DNA from: Salarchaeum japonicum_A
GTDB lineage: Archaea; Halobacteriota; Halobacteria; Halobacteriales; Halobacteriaceae
Assembly: GCF_049705945.1 (NCBI RefSeq)
Contig: NZ_JBNAMV010000004.1
Coordinates: 1,736,001-1,800,000 of the forward strand
Length of the DNA: 64,000 nucleotides
Reading direction: 5' to 3'
The notes under the pieces are model-generated. The model saw nothing but the letters and a program-made list of their open reading frames with translations, ran no database searches and was not told the DNA's origin. Position numbers and translations under genes: made by a program. Each line of letters begins with the position of its first letter. Positions within the stretch are counted from its first letter, which is position 1. Below, in pieces: positions 1 through 8,516 of this stretch.

Positions 1-822
1 ACGTTCGACGCGCTGACGTTCGTGGCGTTGGTGCGCGACGAGGAGGTCGTGTTGCCGCGCGGTGACACGGTCATCGAGCAGAACGACCAGATTGTGGTTA
101 TCGGGCGGCCCGACCGCGTGGAGGCGTTCGCGGGCGCGGTGTCGCCGGAGGCGCAGACGGACGTTGAGGACGTGGTGGTGGTCGGTGGGAGCACCACGGC
201 GTATCAGGTGGCGCGACTCCTAGAGGAGCGCGGACTGTCGCCGACGCTCATCGAACAGGACGAGGCGCGGGCGCGCGAACTCGCGGAACTCCTCCCGAAC
301 ACGACCGTTCTCCAGCACGACGCGACCGACCGCGACTTCCTCGAACGCGAACACGTCGGGGACGCGGACTTCGTGGTTTCCATGCTGGACTCGGACGAGA
401 AGAACCTGCTCGTCGCGCTGCTCACGAAGCGCGTCGGCGCGGCGCGCACGGTCGCGGTCGCGGACAACCCCCAGTACGTCCCGCTGTTCCAGACAGTCGG
501 TGTGGACGTGGCGGTGAACCCGCGCGAGGTGACCGCGGAGGACATCACGCGCTTCACGCGCGAGCGTCAGGCGGAGAACGTCGCCATCATCGAACCCGAC
601 AAGGCCGAAGTCCTCGAAGTCGAGGTCGACGCGGACAGCGTACTCGTCGGACGGCCGATCCGGGAAGCGGTCGCGGACCTCCCCGCGGGGTTCGTCATCG
701 GTGCGATTACGCGCGACGGCGAGTTCGTCACGCCGCGCGGTGACACGGTCGTCGAACCGAACGACCACGTCATCGCGCTCGTGACGAGCGAGGCGCACGA
801 CGAGGTCGCGGAGAAACTATGA
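1..822 (+). CDS. trkA: Trk potassium uptake regulatory subunit TrkA (5' end outside window)
   Basis: Cytoplasmic gating subunit of a Trk/Ktr-type K+ channel; it binds NAD(H) or nucleotides and controls TrkH. The reading frame is open from base 1, so the true start lies upstream. What is visible is the end of one RCK_C domain, a full Rossmann RCK_N domain (VVVVGGSTTAYQVARLLEE near residue 50, with the acidic end of strand two in LIEQDEAR) and a final RCK_C domain (EVLEVEVDADSVLVGRPI onwards). This matches the second half of the two-repeat TrkA. The stop overlaps the trkH start (ATGA), which implies translational coupling and a joint K+ uptake function, important for a salt-in organism. Confidence 0.93.
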   Translation, partial: TFDALTFVALVRDEEVVLPRGDTVIEQNDQIVVIGRPDRVEAFAGAVSPEAQTDVEDVVVVGGSTTAYQVARLLEERGLSPTLIEQDEARARELAELLPNTTVLQHDATDRDFLEREHVGDADFVVSMLDSDEKNLLVALLTKRVGAARTVAVADNPQYVPLFQTVGVDVAVNPREVTAEDITRFTRERQAENVAIIEPDKAEVLEVEVDADSVLVGRPIREAVADLPAGFVIGAITRDGEFVTPRGDTVVEPNDHVIALVTSEAHDEVAEKL

Positions 823-2378
823 ACACGTGGGTGGAGTGGCGGGCGAGCGTCAGCCTCGTCGGCACGGTCGTGAAGTGGCTGTCCGTCCCCCTGTTGTTCC
901 CGCTCGCGCTCGCGGTCTACTACGGCGAGGGTGTCCCCGTGTTCGTCGCGACTATCGCAATCGCGTTCAGCGCGGGCTGGCTCCTCGAACAGTTGGACGA
1001 CGACCCAGACCTGGGGTCACGCGAGGCGTTCCTGATGGTCGCGCTGACGTGGCTCGCGGTGAGCCTGACGGGCACGGTCCCTTACCTCCTCGAAGCGCAC
1101 GGCATCCCGGGAATCGCCGCGGGGAGTCCGGAGTCAACGCTCGGGAACCCCGTGAACGCGTTGTTCGAGTCGATGAGCGGGTTCACCACGACCGGAGCGA
1201 CCGTGATGGGCCATATCTCGTTCGAGCATCACTCGCGGGCGCTGATGATGTGGCGGCAGGTGACGCAGTGGCTCGGCGGAATGGGTATCGTCGTGCTCGC
1301 GCTCGCTATCCTCCCACAGCTCTCGGTCGGCGGCGCGCAATTGATGGACGCGGAAGCACCCGGTCCCGGGCTGGAGAAGCTCACGCCCCGCATCGCGGAG
1401 ACGGCACGTGCGCTCTGGGGCCTCTACATCGGTATCACCGCGCTCGAAGTCGTCCTCCTCTACGGAGCGAACTACTTCGGGTTCGCGCCGAATATGGGGC
1501 TCTACAACGCGGTCGCACACGGCTTCACGACGATGCCGACCGGCGGGTTCAGTCCTGAGGCGCGCTCCATCGAGGCGTTCTCCGCGGTCGCGCAGTGGAT
1601 CATCATCCCGTTCATGGTCGCGGCGGGGACGAACTTTGCGCTGTTCTGGCACGCCACCGTCGGGAACGGCCGTGACCTTCTGGACGACGCGGAGTTCCGT
1701 GGGTACGCCGGCGCGCTCGGCGTGCTCACCGCGGTCGCCGCCGGCCTCCTGTTCACGGGGCAACTCACGAACGTCGAGAACGTCGGCCGCATCGCGGGCG
1801 CGGTCGAACCCGCGCTCCGGCACGCCGCGTTCCAGGTGGCTGCCATCACCACTACCACGGGGTACGCGTCGATGGACTTCACCCTCTGGGGGGAGTCCTC
1901 GAAGTACCTCCTGTTCGCACTGCTGTTCGTCGGCGGGAGTGCAGGCAGCACGGGCGGTGGCATCAAGATAGTCCGCTGGATCGTGGTCGCGAAATCCATC
2001 AAGCGCGAGTTGTTCACGGCAGTCCACCCGGACGCGGTGAAGCCGGTGCGGCTCGGCGGACGCGCGCTCGATGAGAAGTCCGTGCGCGGCATCCACGCGT
2101 TCACGCTCCTCTATCTCAGCATCGTCCTCGTCGGCACGTTCTTCGTCGCCGTCCTCGGAACGCACGGCGGCGAACCGTTGACGGTGTTCGAGGCGCTCGC
2201 CGCCACCGCCTCGACCGTCGGGAACGTCGGACCGGCGTTCGGGTTCGCCGGCCCGATGGGGAGTTATATTCCGTTCTCCGAACCCACGAAACTCCTGATG
2301 GTCGCGTTCATGTGGGTCGGCCGTCTCGAAATCCTTCCCGTGCTCGTCCTCCTCACCCGAAGCTACTGGACGAACTAA
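819..2378 (+). CDS. trkH: Trk potassium uptake transmembrane subunit TrkH
   Basis: Membrane pore of the Trk K+ uptake system, 519 residues, normal for the TrkH/KtrB family. About ten hydrophobic segments are visible and the repeated pore-loop signature can be read: SGFTTTGATVMG near residue 125, TTMPTGGFSPEA near 240, ITTTTGYASMD near 345 and a last filter-like loop ASTVGNVGPAFG near 465. SAGSTGGGIKIVRW is the conserved loop after the third filter. The start codon overlaps the trkA stop by 4 nt, so the two are one operon and work as a complex. Confidence 0.95.
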   Translation: MNTWVEWRASVSLVGTVVKWLSVPLLFPLALAVYYGEGVPVFVATIAIAFSAGWLLEQLDDDPDLGSREAFLMVALTWLAVSLTGTVPYLLEAHGIPGIAAGSPESTLGNPVNALFESMSGFTTTGATVMGHISFEHHSRALMMWRQVTQWLGGMGIVVLALAILPQLSVGGAQLMDAEAPGPGLEKLTPRIAETARALWGLYIGITALEVVLLYGANYFGFAPNMGLYNAVAHGFTTMPTGGFSPEARSIEAFSAVAQWIIIPFMVAAGTNFALFWHATVGNGRDLLDDAEFRGYAGALGVLTAVAAGLLFTGQLTNVENVGRIAGAVEPALRHAAFQVAAITTTTGYASMDFTLWGESSKYLLFALLFVGGSAGSTGGGIKIVRWIVVAKSIKRELFTAVHPDAVKPVRLGGRALDEKSVRGIHAFTLLYLSIVLVGTFFVAVLGTHGGEPLTVFEALAATASTVGNVGPAFGFAGPMGSYIPFSEPTKLLMVAFMWVGRLEILPVLVLLTRSYWTN

Positions 2379-2435
2379 CCGTCGTCCGGCGGACTTGCGA
2401 GTTGAAGCGCCCCACGGACTATCGAAGCCTCCAAT

Positions 2436-2441
2436 TTTATT
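2436..2441 (+). promoter_or_regulatory. TATA box for the APC-USP transporter
   Basis: The AT-rich stretch CAATTTTATT stands out in GC-rich DNA 26-31 nt before the ATG at 2467. That spacing is usual for an archaeal TATA box with a leaderless transcript and helps choose the start. Confidence 0.55.
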
Positions 2442-2466
2442 GCAGTCGGACAGAAACTGGCGGTTA

Positions 2467-4836
2467 ATGAGTTCTTCAGGAAGCCCGCCCGATACCGGGG
2501 GTTCGGCTGTCGAGACCGAACTCAACCGGGATATCGGCATCGTCGGCGCCATCGCAATCGGCGTCGGGACGATGATTGCGGCCGGTATCTTCGTTCTCTC
2601 CGGTCTCGCGGTGAACAACGTCGGCGCCGCGGCGATCGTCGCATTCCTCGCGGCCGCAATCGTCGCATCGTTCACGGCGTTCGCGTACGCCGAGTTCGCG
2701 TCGATCTATCCCGAATCCGGCGGCGGATACATGTACGTCGCGAACGTGTTCGACACCGACCTGACGTACATCGTCGGCTGGTCGATGATTCTCGGGTATC
2801 CAGCCTCAGCAGCTTTCTACGTCGCATCTTTCGCTGACTGGTTCCATCGGTTTATTTATCCTCTCTTTGACATTCCGTCAGCGCTTCCGTTCTGGATATC
2901 CGGTGTCGTCGTTCTCGGGTTGCTCGTCGCCGTGAACCTCAAAGGAACCGAGGAGACGGGAATGTTCCAGATCGCCGTTACCGCTCTGAAGATAGCGCTC
3001 ATCGTCCTCTTCCTCTACGGCGGACTCCAAGCGTTCCGCGCCGATGTCGTCTTGGACTCGCTCGCGCAGAACACGCAAGGGTTCGCCGACCTCCGGAACA
3101 TCGGACTGACGAGCGCGCTCGTATTCATCACGTTCTTCGGATTCGAAGCGATTGCGACGAACGCCGAGGAAATCAAGTCGCCAGGTGAGACCGTCCCGAA
3201 AGCGATCTTCATCAGCATGGGTCTCGTGACGGTCATCTACACGCTCGTCGTGCTGGTCATCGTGCTCGCCGTCCACGACGAGCAGTTCCTCCAGTTGCTC
3301 GTCCAGCAGACCGACGTGACGACGCTCGATGGCGCTCGCGAGTTCATCGCGACCAACGGCGAGGTCGCGATGGGGTATGCGGCCCAGTACTACCTCGGCG
3401 ACATCGGTTTCTACGTCATCATCGCCGGCGCGCTCCTCTCGATGGTTTCCGCGGCAAACGCCACCATCCTCGCCGGCTCCCGCGTCAAGCTCGCGATGGC
3501 GCGCCGCGACCACCTCCCCCGGCAGTTCAACGACCTCCACGACCGCTTCAACACGCCCTACAAGAGCGTCCTGCTCACGGGCGGGTTCATTCTCCTCTAC
3601 ATCATGGCGTTCACCGTCCTGCTCGGCGGTCACGCTCCCTCCCTGTTCGGCGTCGAGTTCCACTTCGGCATCGAATCGCTCACGCACTTCGCGGACTTCA
3701 TGCTGCTCTTCGGACTGGTGGTCGTGAACCTCGCCATCATCCGGTCCCGTCGGAAGAACCCTGATATCGACCGCGGGTTCGAGGTCCCGTTCGTCCCCTG
3801 GGTACCTATCATCGCGGTGCTCGCGAACCTCGTGCTCCTCGTGAACGTCGAACTGTCGAGCTTCCTTCTCGGTGTCGCCGCCGAAATAGTCGGTGTCGCG
3901 TTCTACGTGCTTGTGCTGTCCGGGAAGAGTGACGAGCGCGTCGAGGAGGAGACGCCGACGGTAATCGCTGACCGCGAACCGTCTGAGCGTGACTACCGCG
4001 TGCTCGTGTCTATCGCGAACCCGGAGAACGTCGAGCAACTCATGCGAACCGCCATCGACATCGCGCAGGACCGGAACGGCGAGGTGCTCGTAATGAGTGC
4101 CGTGAAACTCCCTGCACAGACCCCGCTCTCGAAGGGTCGCCAGTACGCGGACGCACAGAAGGAGACGATAGACCAGGCGATGGAATTCGCGGCTGACGAG
4201 GACGTTCCCGTCTCTGGCACCGTCCGCATCGGTCACGACGTTTCCGAGGCCATTCTCAACACCGTCGAACAGTACGAGTGCGACGCCGCGCTCCTCGGGT
4301 GGTCGAACACCAGTCGCCGCCGCGACATCGTGCTCGGCAGCAACGTTGACGTCGTTGCCCGCGAGGCGAAGTGTGACGTGTACGTCGAGAAAACTGGAGA
4401 GGAGCGCGAGGACATCGAGACGATACTCCTCCCGACCGCGGGCGGCCCTCACGCGGAACTCGCCGCGGAAACGGCGGAGGCCATCGCGCACTCCGAGGAC
4501 GCGGATGTACGCCTCGTTACCGTGGTTTCGCCGGACGCGAGCGACCAAGAGGTCACGGACGCCGAGCACCTCCTCGCCGAGACCGCTGAATCGTTCTTCG
4601 ACTTCCCCGTCGAACAGGAGGTGCTTGAGGGAGACGATGTCGCGGACACGCTTGTCGAGGAGGCGAACGATCACGACCTCACGCTCATCGGGACGACGCG
4701 TGAGGGCCTCCTTCAGGAACTCGTCTTCGGCGCCATCCCGGAGGAGGTCGGACGCCGGGCGGAGACGACCGTCATCATGACGAAGAAGAACCTCGGCATC
4801 ACCTCGCGCATCCAAGAGCTGTTCCGCCGGGAGTAA
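2467..4836 (+). CDS. APC-superfamily amino acid permease fused to two universal stress (USP) domains
   Basis: A 789-residue fusion. Residues ~25-490 are an APC amino acid/polyamine permease: the first helix carries IGVGTMIAAGIFVLSG, followed by about eleven further hydrophobic segments. Residues ~508-640 and ~649-780 are two USP-like cytoplasmic domains (RDYRVLVSIANPENVEQLM; DIETILLPTAGGPHAELA, ending GTTREGLLQELVFGAIPEEV). The frame is open to 2395, but the ATG at 2467 follows a TATA box at the right distance and gives a normal APC N-terminus. This domain order is a known haloarchaeal arrangement. The substrate is unknown; the USP pair probably senses nucleotide or energy state. It follows trkAH in the same direction after 88 nt but has its own promoter. 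Confidence 0.9.
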   Translation: MSSSGSPPDTGGSAVETELNRDIGIVGAIAIGVGTMIAAGIFVLSGLAVNNVGAAAIVAFLAAAIVASFTAFAYAEFASIYPESGGGYMYVANVFDTDLTYIVGWSMILGYPASAAFYVASFADWFHRFIYPLFDIPSALPFWISGVVVLGLLVAVNLKGTEETGMFQIAVTALKIALIVLFLYGGLQAFRADVVLDSLAQNTQGFADLRNIGLTSALVFITFFGFEAIATNAEEIKSPGETVPKAIFISMGLVTVIYTLVVLVIVLAVHDEQFLQLLVQQTDVTTLDGAREFIATNGEVAMGYAAQYYLGDIGFYVIIAGALLSMVSAANATILAGSRVKLAMARRDHLPRQFNDLHDRFNTPYKSVLLTGGFILLYIMAFTVLLGGHAPSLFGVEFHFGIESLTHFADFMLLFGLVVVNLAIIRSRRKNPDIDRGFEVPFVPWVPIIAVLANLVLLVNVELSSFLLGVAAEIVGVAFYVLVLSGKSDERVEEETPTVIADREPSERDYRVLVSIANPENVEQLMRTAIDIAQDRNGEVLVMSAVKLPAQTPLSKGRQYADAQKETIDQAMEFAADEDVPVSGTVRIGHDVSEAILNTVEQYECDAALLGWSNTSRRRDIVLGSNVDVVAREAKCDVYVEKTGEEREDIETILLPTAGGPHAELAAETAEAIAHSEDADVRLVTVVSPDASDQEVTDAEHLLAETAESFFDFPVEQEVLEGDDVADTLVEEANDHDLTLIGTTREGLLQELVFGAIPEEVGRRAETTVIMTKKNLGITSRIQELFRRE

Positions 4837-4963
4837 CGCGAGCGTCCCGCAGGTACTACAGGCCGTCTGGGTCGGGCGTTCGCTGGGAATGGGCGTGAAA
4901 CGTCGTCGTCTGGCGAGTTCTCTCGGTCGAATTCCGGCGGAGATTTCTCCCGCAATCGACCGC

Positions 4964-4969
4964 TTTATG
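4964..4969 (+). promoter_or_regulatory. TATA box for adk
   Basis: TTTATG inside GACCGCTTTATGCC lies 25-30 nt before the ATG at 4994 and supports that start over the in-frame ATG and alternative codons further upstream. Confidence 0.5.
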
Positions 4970-4993
4970 CCCGTGCCGCGGGCACTGAAACGT

Positions 4994-5641
4994 ATGACCG
5001 ACGCCGACCCACGGATTCTCATCCTCGGCGCACCGGGCGCTGGAAAGGGAACGCAGAGTCGCCGACTCGCGGAGAACTACGGCATCGAACACGTCACCAC
5101 GGGCGACGCGCTCCGCGCGAACAAGCACATGGAGACGGAGTACGGCACGCCCGCGGAGTTCATGAACGCCGGCGAACTCGTCCCCGACCCCGTCGTGAAC
5201 GAAATCGTGAAGGCCGCGTTGAACGACGCCGACGGCTTCGTGCTCGACGGCTACCCCCGTAACGAGTCCCAGACGGAGTACCTCGACGACATCACGGACC
5301 TCGACGTGGTGCTCTACCTCGACGTGGCCGACGACGAACTCGTCCGCCGGCTCACCGGCCGCCGCGTCTGCGAGGAGTGCGGCGCGACCTACCACGTCGA
5401 CTTCAATCCGCCCGAGGAGGCCGGGACCTGCGACGAATGCGGCGGCGACCTCTACCAGCGCGACGACGACACCGAGGAGACCGCGCGCGAACGCATCACC
5501 GTCTACGAGGAGAACACGCAGCCGGTCATCGACTACTTCCGGGACGCCGGCCTCCTCGTCGAAATCGACGGCGAGCAGACGCCGGACGAGGTCTGGGCGG
5601 ACGTGGAGGACGCGGTGGACGCTCACCTCGCCGACGCCTAA
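4994..5641 (+). CDS. adk: Adenylate kinase with zinc-type lid
   Basis: Converts ATP + AMP to 2 ADP in the cytoplasm. The P-loop GAPGAGKGTQ is at residues ~12-21, the AMP-binding segment TTGDALRAN follows, and DGYPRNESQTEY is the conserved R-containing loop. The long-type lid carries four cysteines (CEECG and CDECG, residues ~125-155), a likely structural zinc site. At 215 residues it has the bacterial-like long form. The frame runs back to 4889, but ATG 4994 directly follows a TATA box at leaderless spacing and gives a standard N-terminus. Neighbours DUF106, cmk and cbf5 form a group that is conserved in archaea. Confidence 0.95.
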   Translation: MTDADPRILILGAPGAGKGTQSRRLAENYGIEHVTTGDALRANKHMETEYGTPAEFMNAGELVPDPVVNEIVKAALNDADGFVLDGYPRNESQTEYLDDITDLDVVLYLDVADDELVRRLTGRRVCEECGATYHVDFNPPEEAGTCDECGGDLYQRDDDTEETARERITVYEENTQPVIDYFRDAGLLVEIDGEQTPDEVWADVEDAVDAHLADA

Positions 5642-5704
5642 CCGAGTCGAACGCGGCCGAGTAGGGACAGGTTGATGAACGCCCGCTACCGACTGCATAG
5701 ATAG

Positions 5705-6592
5705 ATGGCTCGAACCGAACAGAAAGTCCGGTCGCTCATCCGCGAGGACCCCGAGCTAGCGGACGCCCTCGAACGCCTTCTCGCCCAACAGGAAGACGGC
5801 GAGGAGGACGCCCTGAAGTGGCGGGACGTGAAAGAGGACGTGACGACTGGGCAGTGGGGACGCCTCATCGAGAAGGGCGTGCTCAAGGACGCCGACGACG
5901 GCTTCCGGCTCGCTGACACGGACGAAATCCGCGACGCGCTCTCGGAGGACGTGGACGTCGATGACGACGACGATTCGAGTTGGTCGCAGTGGGACAAGAT
6001 GGCGGCCGTCGGCGCGCTCGCGATGATGGCGGGATACACCATTAACAGCGTCCGGAACAGCGTCGGCGAGGTGCTCGACGTGATTCTCGGGCCGCTCGAC
6101 GCGATGCTTCCCTTCTACCTCGTCATCCTCGTGCTCGCGACCCTCACCGGTCTCTACTCCACCATCCTCCAGGACAACCTCATGGACATGTCCGGGATGG
6201 GCGAACACCAGGAGCGCATGCAGGAGATTCAGGACGCACAGAAGGAAGCGCGCGCGAACGACAACGACGAGCGCCTCGAACAGCTCCGCGAGGAACAGAT
6301 GGACCTGATGGGCGACCAGCTCGGCATGTTCAAGCAGCAGTTCCGGCCGATGGTGTGGATTATGCTCATCACCATCCCGGTGTTCCTCTGGATGTACTGG
6401 ATGCTGCTCGCGGGCCACGTCGACTCGGGCGAACACCACATCGTCCTCCCGATGTTCGGCGAGCTCCGACTGCTGGACGGCGTCGCCGGGTTCTTCCCCG
6501 CGTGGATCGTCTGGTACTTCTTCTGCACGATGAGCATCGGCCAAATCCTTCGGAAGGCCCTCAACGTGCAGACCGGTCCGGACACGGCCTGA
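5705..6592 (+). CDS. DUF106 / YidC-like archaeal membrane protein
   Basis: A 295-residue protein of the DUF106 family, archaeal relatives of YidC/Oxa1 and EMC3, thought to act as membrane-protein insertases. Residues ~1-95 are a charged, acidic cytoplasmic region with a winged-helix look (VTTGQWGRLIEKGVLKDADDGF). Hydrophobic segments lie near 102-120, 135-155, 212-232 and 252-275; between the second and third is a charged coiled-coil rich in E, Q and R (HQERMQEIQDAQKEARAND), as expected for this family. It sits between adk and cmk, a common archaeal arrangement. The family assignment is firm; the insertase role is inferred from structural work on homologues. Confidence 0.9.
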   Translation: MARTEQKVRSLIREDPELADALERLLAQQEDGEEDALKWRDVKEDVTTGQWGRLIEKGVLKDADDGFRLADTDEIRDALSEDVDVDDDDDSSWSQWDKMAAVGALAMMAGYTINSVRNSVGEVLDVILGPLDAMLPFYLVILVLATLTGLYSTILQDNLMDMSGMGEHQERMQEIQDAQKEARANDNDERLEQLREEQMDLMGDQLGMFKQQFRPMVWIMLITIPVFLWMYWMLLAGHVDSGEHHIVLPMFGELRLLDGVAGFFPAWIVWYFFCTMSIGQILRKALNVQTGPDTA

Positions 6593-6607
6593 CGCGGTTC
6601 ACAACCT

Positions 6608-6613
6608 CTTTAC
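6608..6613 (+). promoter_or_regulatory. TATA-like element before cmk
   Basis: CTTTAC in CAACCTCTTTACTTCG lies 23-28 nt before the cmk ATG at 6636, so cmk may have its own leaderless promoter in addition to readthrough from the gene upstream. Confidence 0.4.
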
Positions 6614-6635
6614 TTCGCGCGGGCCGAGGACTGAT

Positions 6636-7214
6636 ATGTTGATTACTATCTCGGGCCCGCCGGGGTGCGGGAAGTCCACGAACGCCGCCGCGCTGGCGGA
6701 CGAACTGGACTACGAGCACGTCTCCGGCGGCGACATCTTTCGAGCGCTCGCGGACGAACGCGGCCTCTCGCTCGCGGAGTTCAACGAACTCGCGGAGACG
6801 GACGACCAGATCGACCGCGACCTCGACGCGCAGTTGCGGGAGACGGCGCGCACGCACGACGACCTCGTCCTGGAGTCCCGGCTGTCGGGCTGGATGGCGG
6901 GCGAGTACGCGGACCTCAAGATCTGGCTGGACGCGCCGCTCGACGTTCGCGCGGAACGCATCGCGGAACGCGAGGACAAACCCGTCGCGGACGCGCTCGC
7001 GGAGACGGAGGAGCGCGAGGCGTCGGAGACCGCGCGCTACCGCGAGTACTACGGTATCGACTTCGACGACCGCTCCATCTACGACCTCGCCGTGAACACG
7101 GCGCGCTGGGGGGAGGCGGCGACGCTCGACATCCTCCGCGCGGCCGTCGAGGGCTACGACCCCGGCGCGGACGAGGGACCGACACCGGTGGAGAACGTCA
7201 CGTACGAGTTCTGA
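6636..7214 (+). CDS. cmk: Cytidylate kinase (archaeal type)
   Basis: Phosphorylates CMP/dCMP with ATP. The protein has 192 residues, the compact archaeal form. The P-loop SGPPGCGKST is at residues 6-15; HVSGGDIFRALA is the nucleoside-binding segment; LESRLSGWMAG follows; and the lid contains the basic/acidic stretch RAERIAEREDK. The stop codon TGA overlaps the start of the next gene (TGATG), so cmk and cbf5 are translationally coupled. The cmk-cbf5 pair is widely conserved in archaea. Confidence 0.95.
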   Translation: MLITISGPPGCGKSTNAAALADELDYEHVSGGDIFRALADERGLSLAEFNELAETDDQIDRDLDAQLRETARTHDDLVLESRLSGWMAGEYADLKIWLDAPLDVRAERIAEREDKPVADALAETEEREASETARYREYYGIDFDDRSIYDLAVNTARWGEAATLDILRAAVEGYDPGADEGPTPVENVTYEF

Positions 7215-8080
7215 TGCGCGCACCACCAACGGAGCGGTCGGTCGAGAGCCTGCTCGAATTCGGGGTCGTGAACCTCGACAAGCCACCGGGTCCGTCCGCG
7301 CACGAGGTGTCCGCGTGGATTCGGGACTTCGCGGGCGTGGAGAAGGCCGCGCACGCGGGCACGCTCGACCCGAAGGTCACCGGCTGTCTGCCCGTCCTCA
7401 CGGGAACTGCGCCCCGGCTCGCGCCCGCGCTCCTCGAAGGCTCGAAGGAGTACGTCGCGGTGCTCGAACTTCACGACGACGCGCCCAACGACCTCCAAGA
7501 CGTCGTGTCGGAGTTCGAGGGCCCGCTCTACCAGAAACCGCCGCGGAAGTCGGCGGTCTCCCGCCGCCTCCGCGTCCGCGAGGTCTACACGCTCGACGTG
7601 CTCGAAGTCCGGGACCGCCAGGCGTTGCTCCGCATCGAGTGCGAGAGCGGGACGTACGTGCGCAAGCTCTGTCACGACCTCGGGCTGGCGCTCGGGACGG
7701 GCGCGCACATGGGCCACCTCCGCCGCACCACGACCGGCCCGTTCGACGACGCGGACCTCGTGACGATGCACGAGTACGTGGACGCGCTCGCCGAGTGGCG
7801 CGAACGCGGCACCGAAGACTGGATTCGCGCCGTCGTCCAGCCAGCCGAGAACGCGCTCACCCACCTCCCCCACGTCACCATCGCTCCCTCCGCGGCGCGT
7901 GAGGTCGCGAACGGCGCGCCCGTCTACGCACCCGGCGTCATCGACCACGACGACCCCACGTCCGGCGCGCTCGTCGCGTGCACCACCCCGAACGGCGCCG
8001 CCGTCTGTCTCGGCCGCGCAACAGACGCCCTCGACGCCGAATCCGGTGAAGCCGTCACGCTCGAACGCGTTCTCGTGTAG
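7214..8080 (+). CDS. cbf5: Archaeal tRNA/rRNA pseudouridine synthase Cbf5 (TruB family, PUA domain)
   Basis: Catalytic subunit of H/ACA ribonucleoproteins that convert uridine to pseudouridine in rRNA; it can also act on tRNA U55. HAGTLDPKVTGCLPV (residues ~52-66) holds the catalytic Asp. GTYVRKLCHDLG is the second conserved TruB motif, and the C-terminal ~75 residues (VTIAPSAAREVANGAPVYAPGV) form a PUA RNA-binding domain. Length is 288. The frame stays open far upstream over cmk, but the ATG in TGATG gives the correct N-terminus. A tRNA-Pro gene follows 48 nt downstream. Confidence 0.95.
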   Translation: MRAPPTERSVESLLEFGVVNLDKPPGPSAHEVSAWIRDFAGVEKAAHAGTLDPKVTGCLPVLTGTAPRLAPALLEGSKEYVAVLELHDDAPNDLQDVVSEFEGPLYQKPPRKSAVSRRLRVREVYTLDVLEVRDRQALLRIECESGTYVRKLCHDLGLALGTGAHMGHLRRTTTGPFDDADLVTMHEYVDALAEWRERGTEDWIRAVVQPAENALTHLPHVTIAPSAAREVANGAPVYAPGVIDHDDPTSGALVACTTPNGAAVCLGRATDALDAESGEAVTLERVLV

Positions 8081-8128
8081 CCCGCGAAACGAAGCCCTTA
8101 ACCCCAGGCCACTCCTCGAAACACGTGT

Positions 8129-8199
8129 GGGGCCGTGGGGTAGCGGTATCCTCGGCGCATGGGGTGCGTCGGACCCGAGTTCGAATCTCGGCGGGCCCA
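8129..8199 (+). tRNA. tRNA-Pro (anticodon GGG)
   Basis: Cloverleaf drawn by hand. Acceptor GGGGCCG pairs with CGGGCCC, with one G-G mismatch at position 4:69. The D-arm is GGGG/TCCT. The anticodon stem GGCGC/GCGTC has loop ATGGGGT and anticodon GGG at 8161-8163; the A32-U38 pair is typical of tRNA-Pro(GGG). The variable loop is GGAC, the T-arm CCGAG-TTCGAAT-CTCGG, and the discriminator A. No intron; CCA is not encoded. A TATA-like CCCTTAAC lies about 25-30 nt upstream. Confidence 0.92.
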
Positions 8200-8516
8200 C
8201 TTCTCAACTGCCCAGATTCCGGTAATACGGAGTTCGGGCATACAACGACTCAACTTTCGCAGATGTCAGTCCGTACTAAACTCGCTCATTCAAATAGGGG
8301 TGGTGCGCGTTGAGCGCCAAGAAGCCCCTAAAAAGAGCGCGGCGCTCGACGGGGTGTGCGGGTTCAAACAATGCAGGACGCTGATTCAGAGATCACTTCT
8401 GTCGAAGCTCTCATGGAGACACTCTATGGAACGCGTGGGGTCCAGGGTTGGCGTGGTCGTTTTACGATGTTTGGTAGAAAGCTTTTATCAGTCTCTTGGG
8501 AACGTTCGGGTAGTTC
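8200..8516 (+). other. Gene-free stretch between tRNA-Pro and the HalX regulator
   Basis: About 317 nt, visibly richer in A and T than the flanks. Short frames exist (for example from ATG 8371, reading MQDADSEITSVEALMETLYG), but that one runs out of frame into the regulator gene and shows no recognisable domain. Nothing else is visible except the regulator promoter at its end. It could be the scar of an element once integrated beside the tRNA, but no copy of the tRNA 3' end was found to mark an attachment site. Confidence 0.5.
8482..8489 (+). promoter_or_regulatory. TATA box for the HalX regulator
   Basis: CTTTTATC lies 28-35 nt before the GTG at 8517, at leaderless spacing; it supports GTG as the start. 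Confidence 0.5.

Noticed and set aside
2878..5022. A 714-codon open frame antisense to the APC-USP transporter.
   Set aside because: High-GC haloarchaeal genes create long antisense frames; its composition is R/D/E-rich with no domain, while the plus strand has clear APC and USP signatures.
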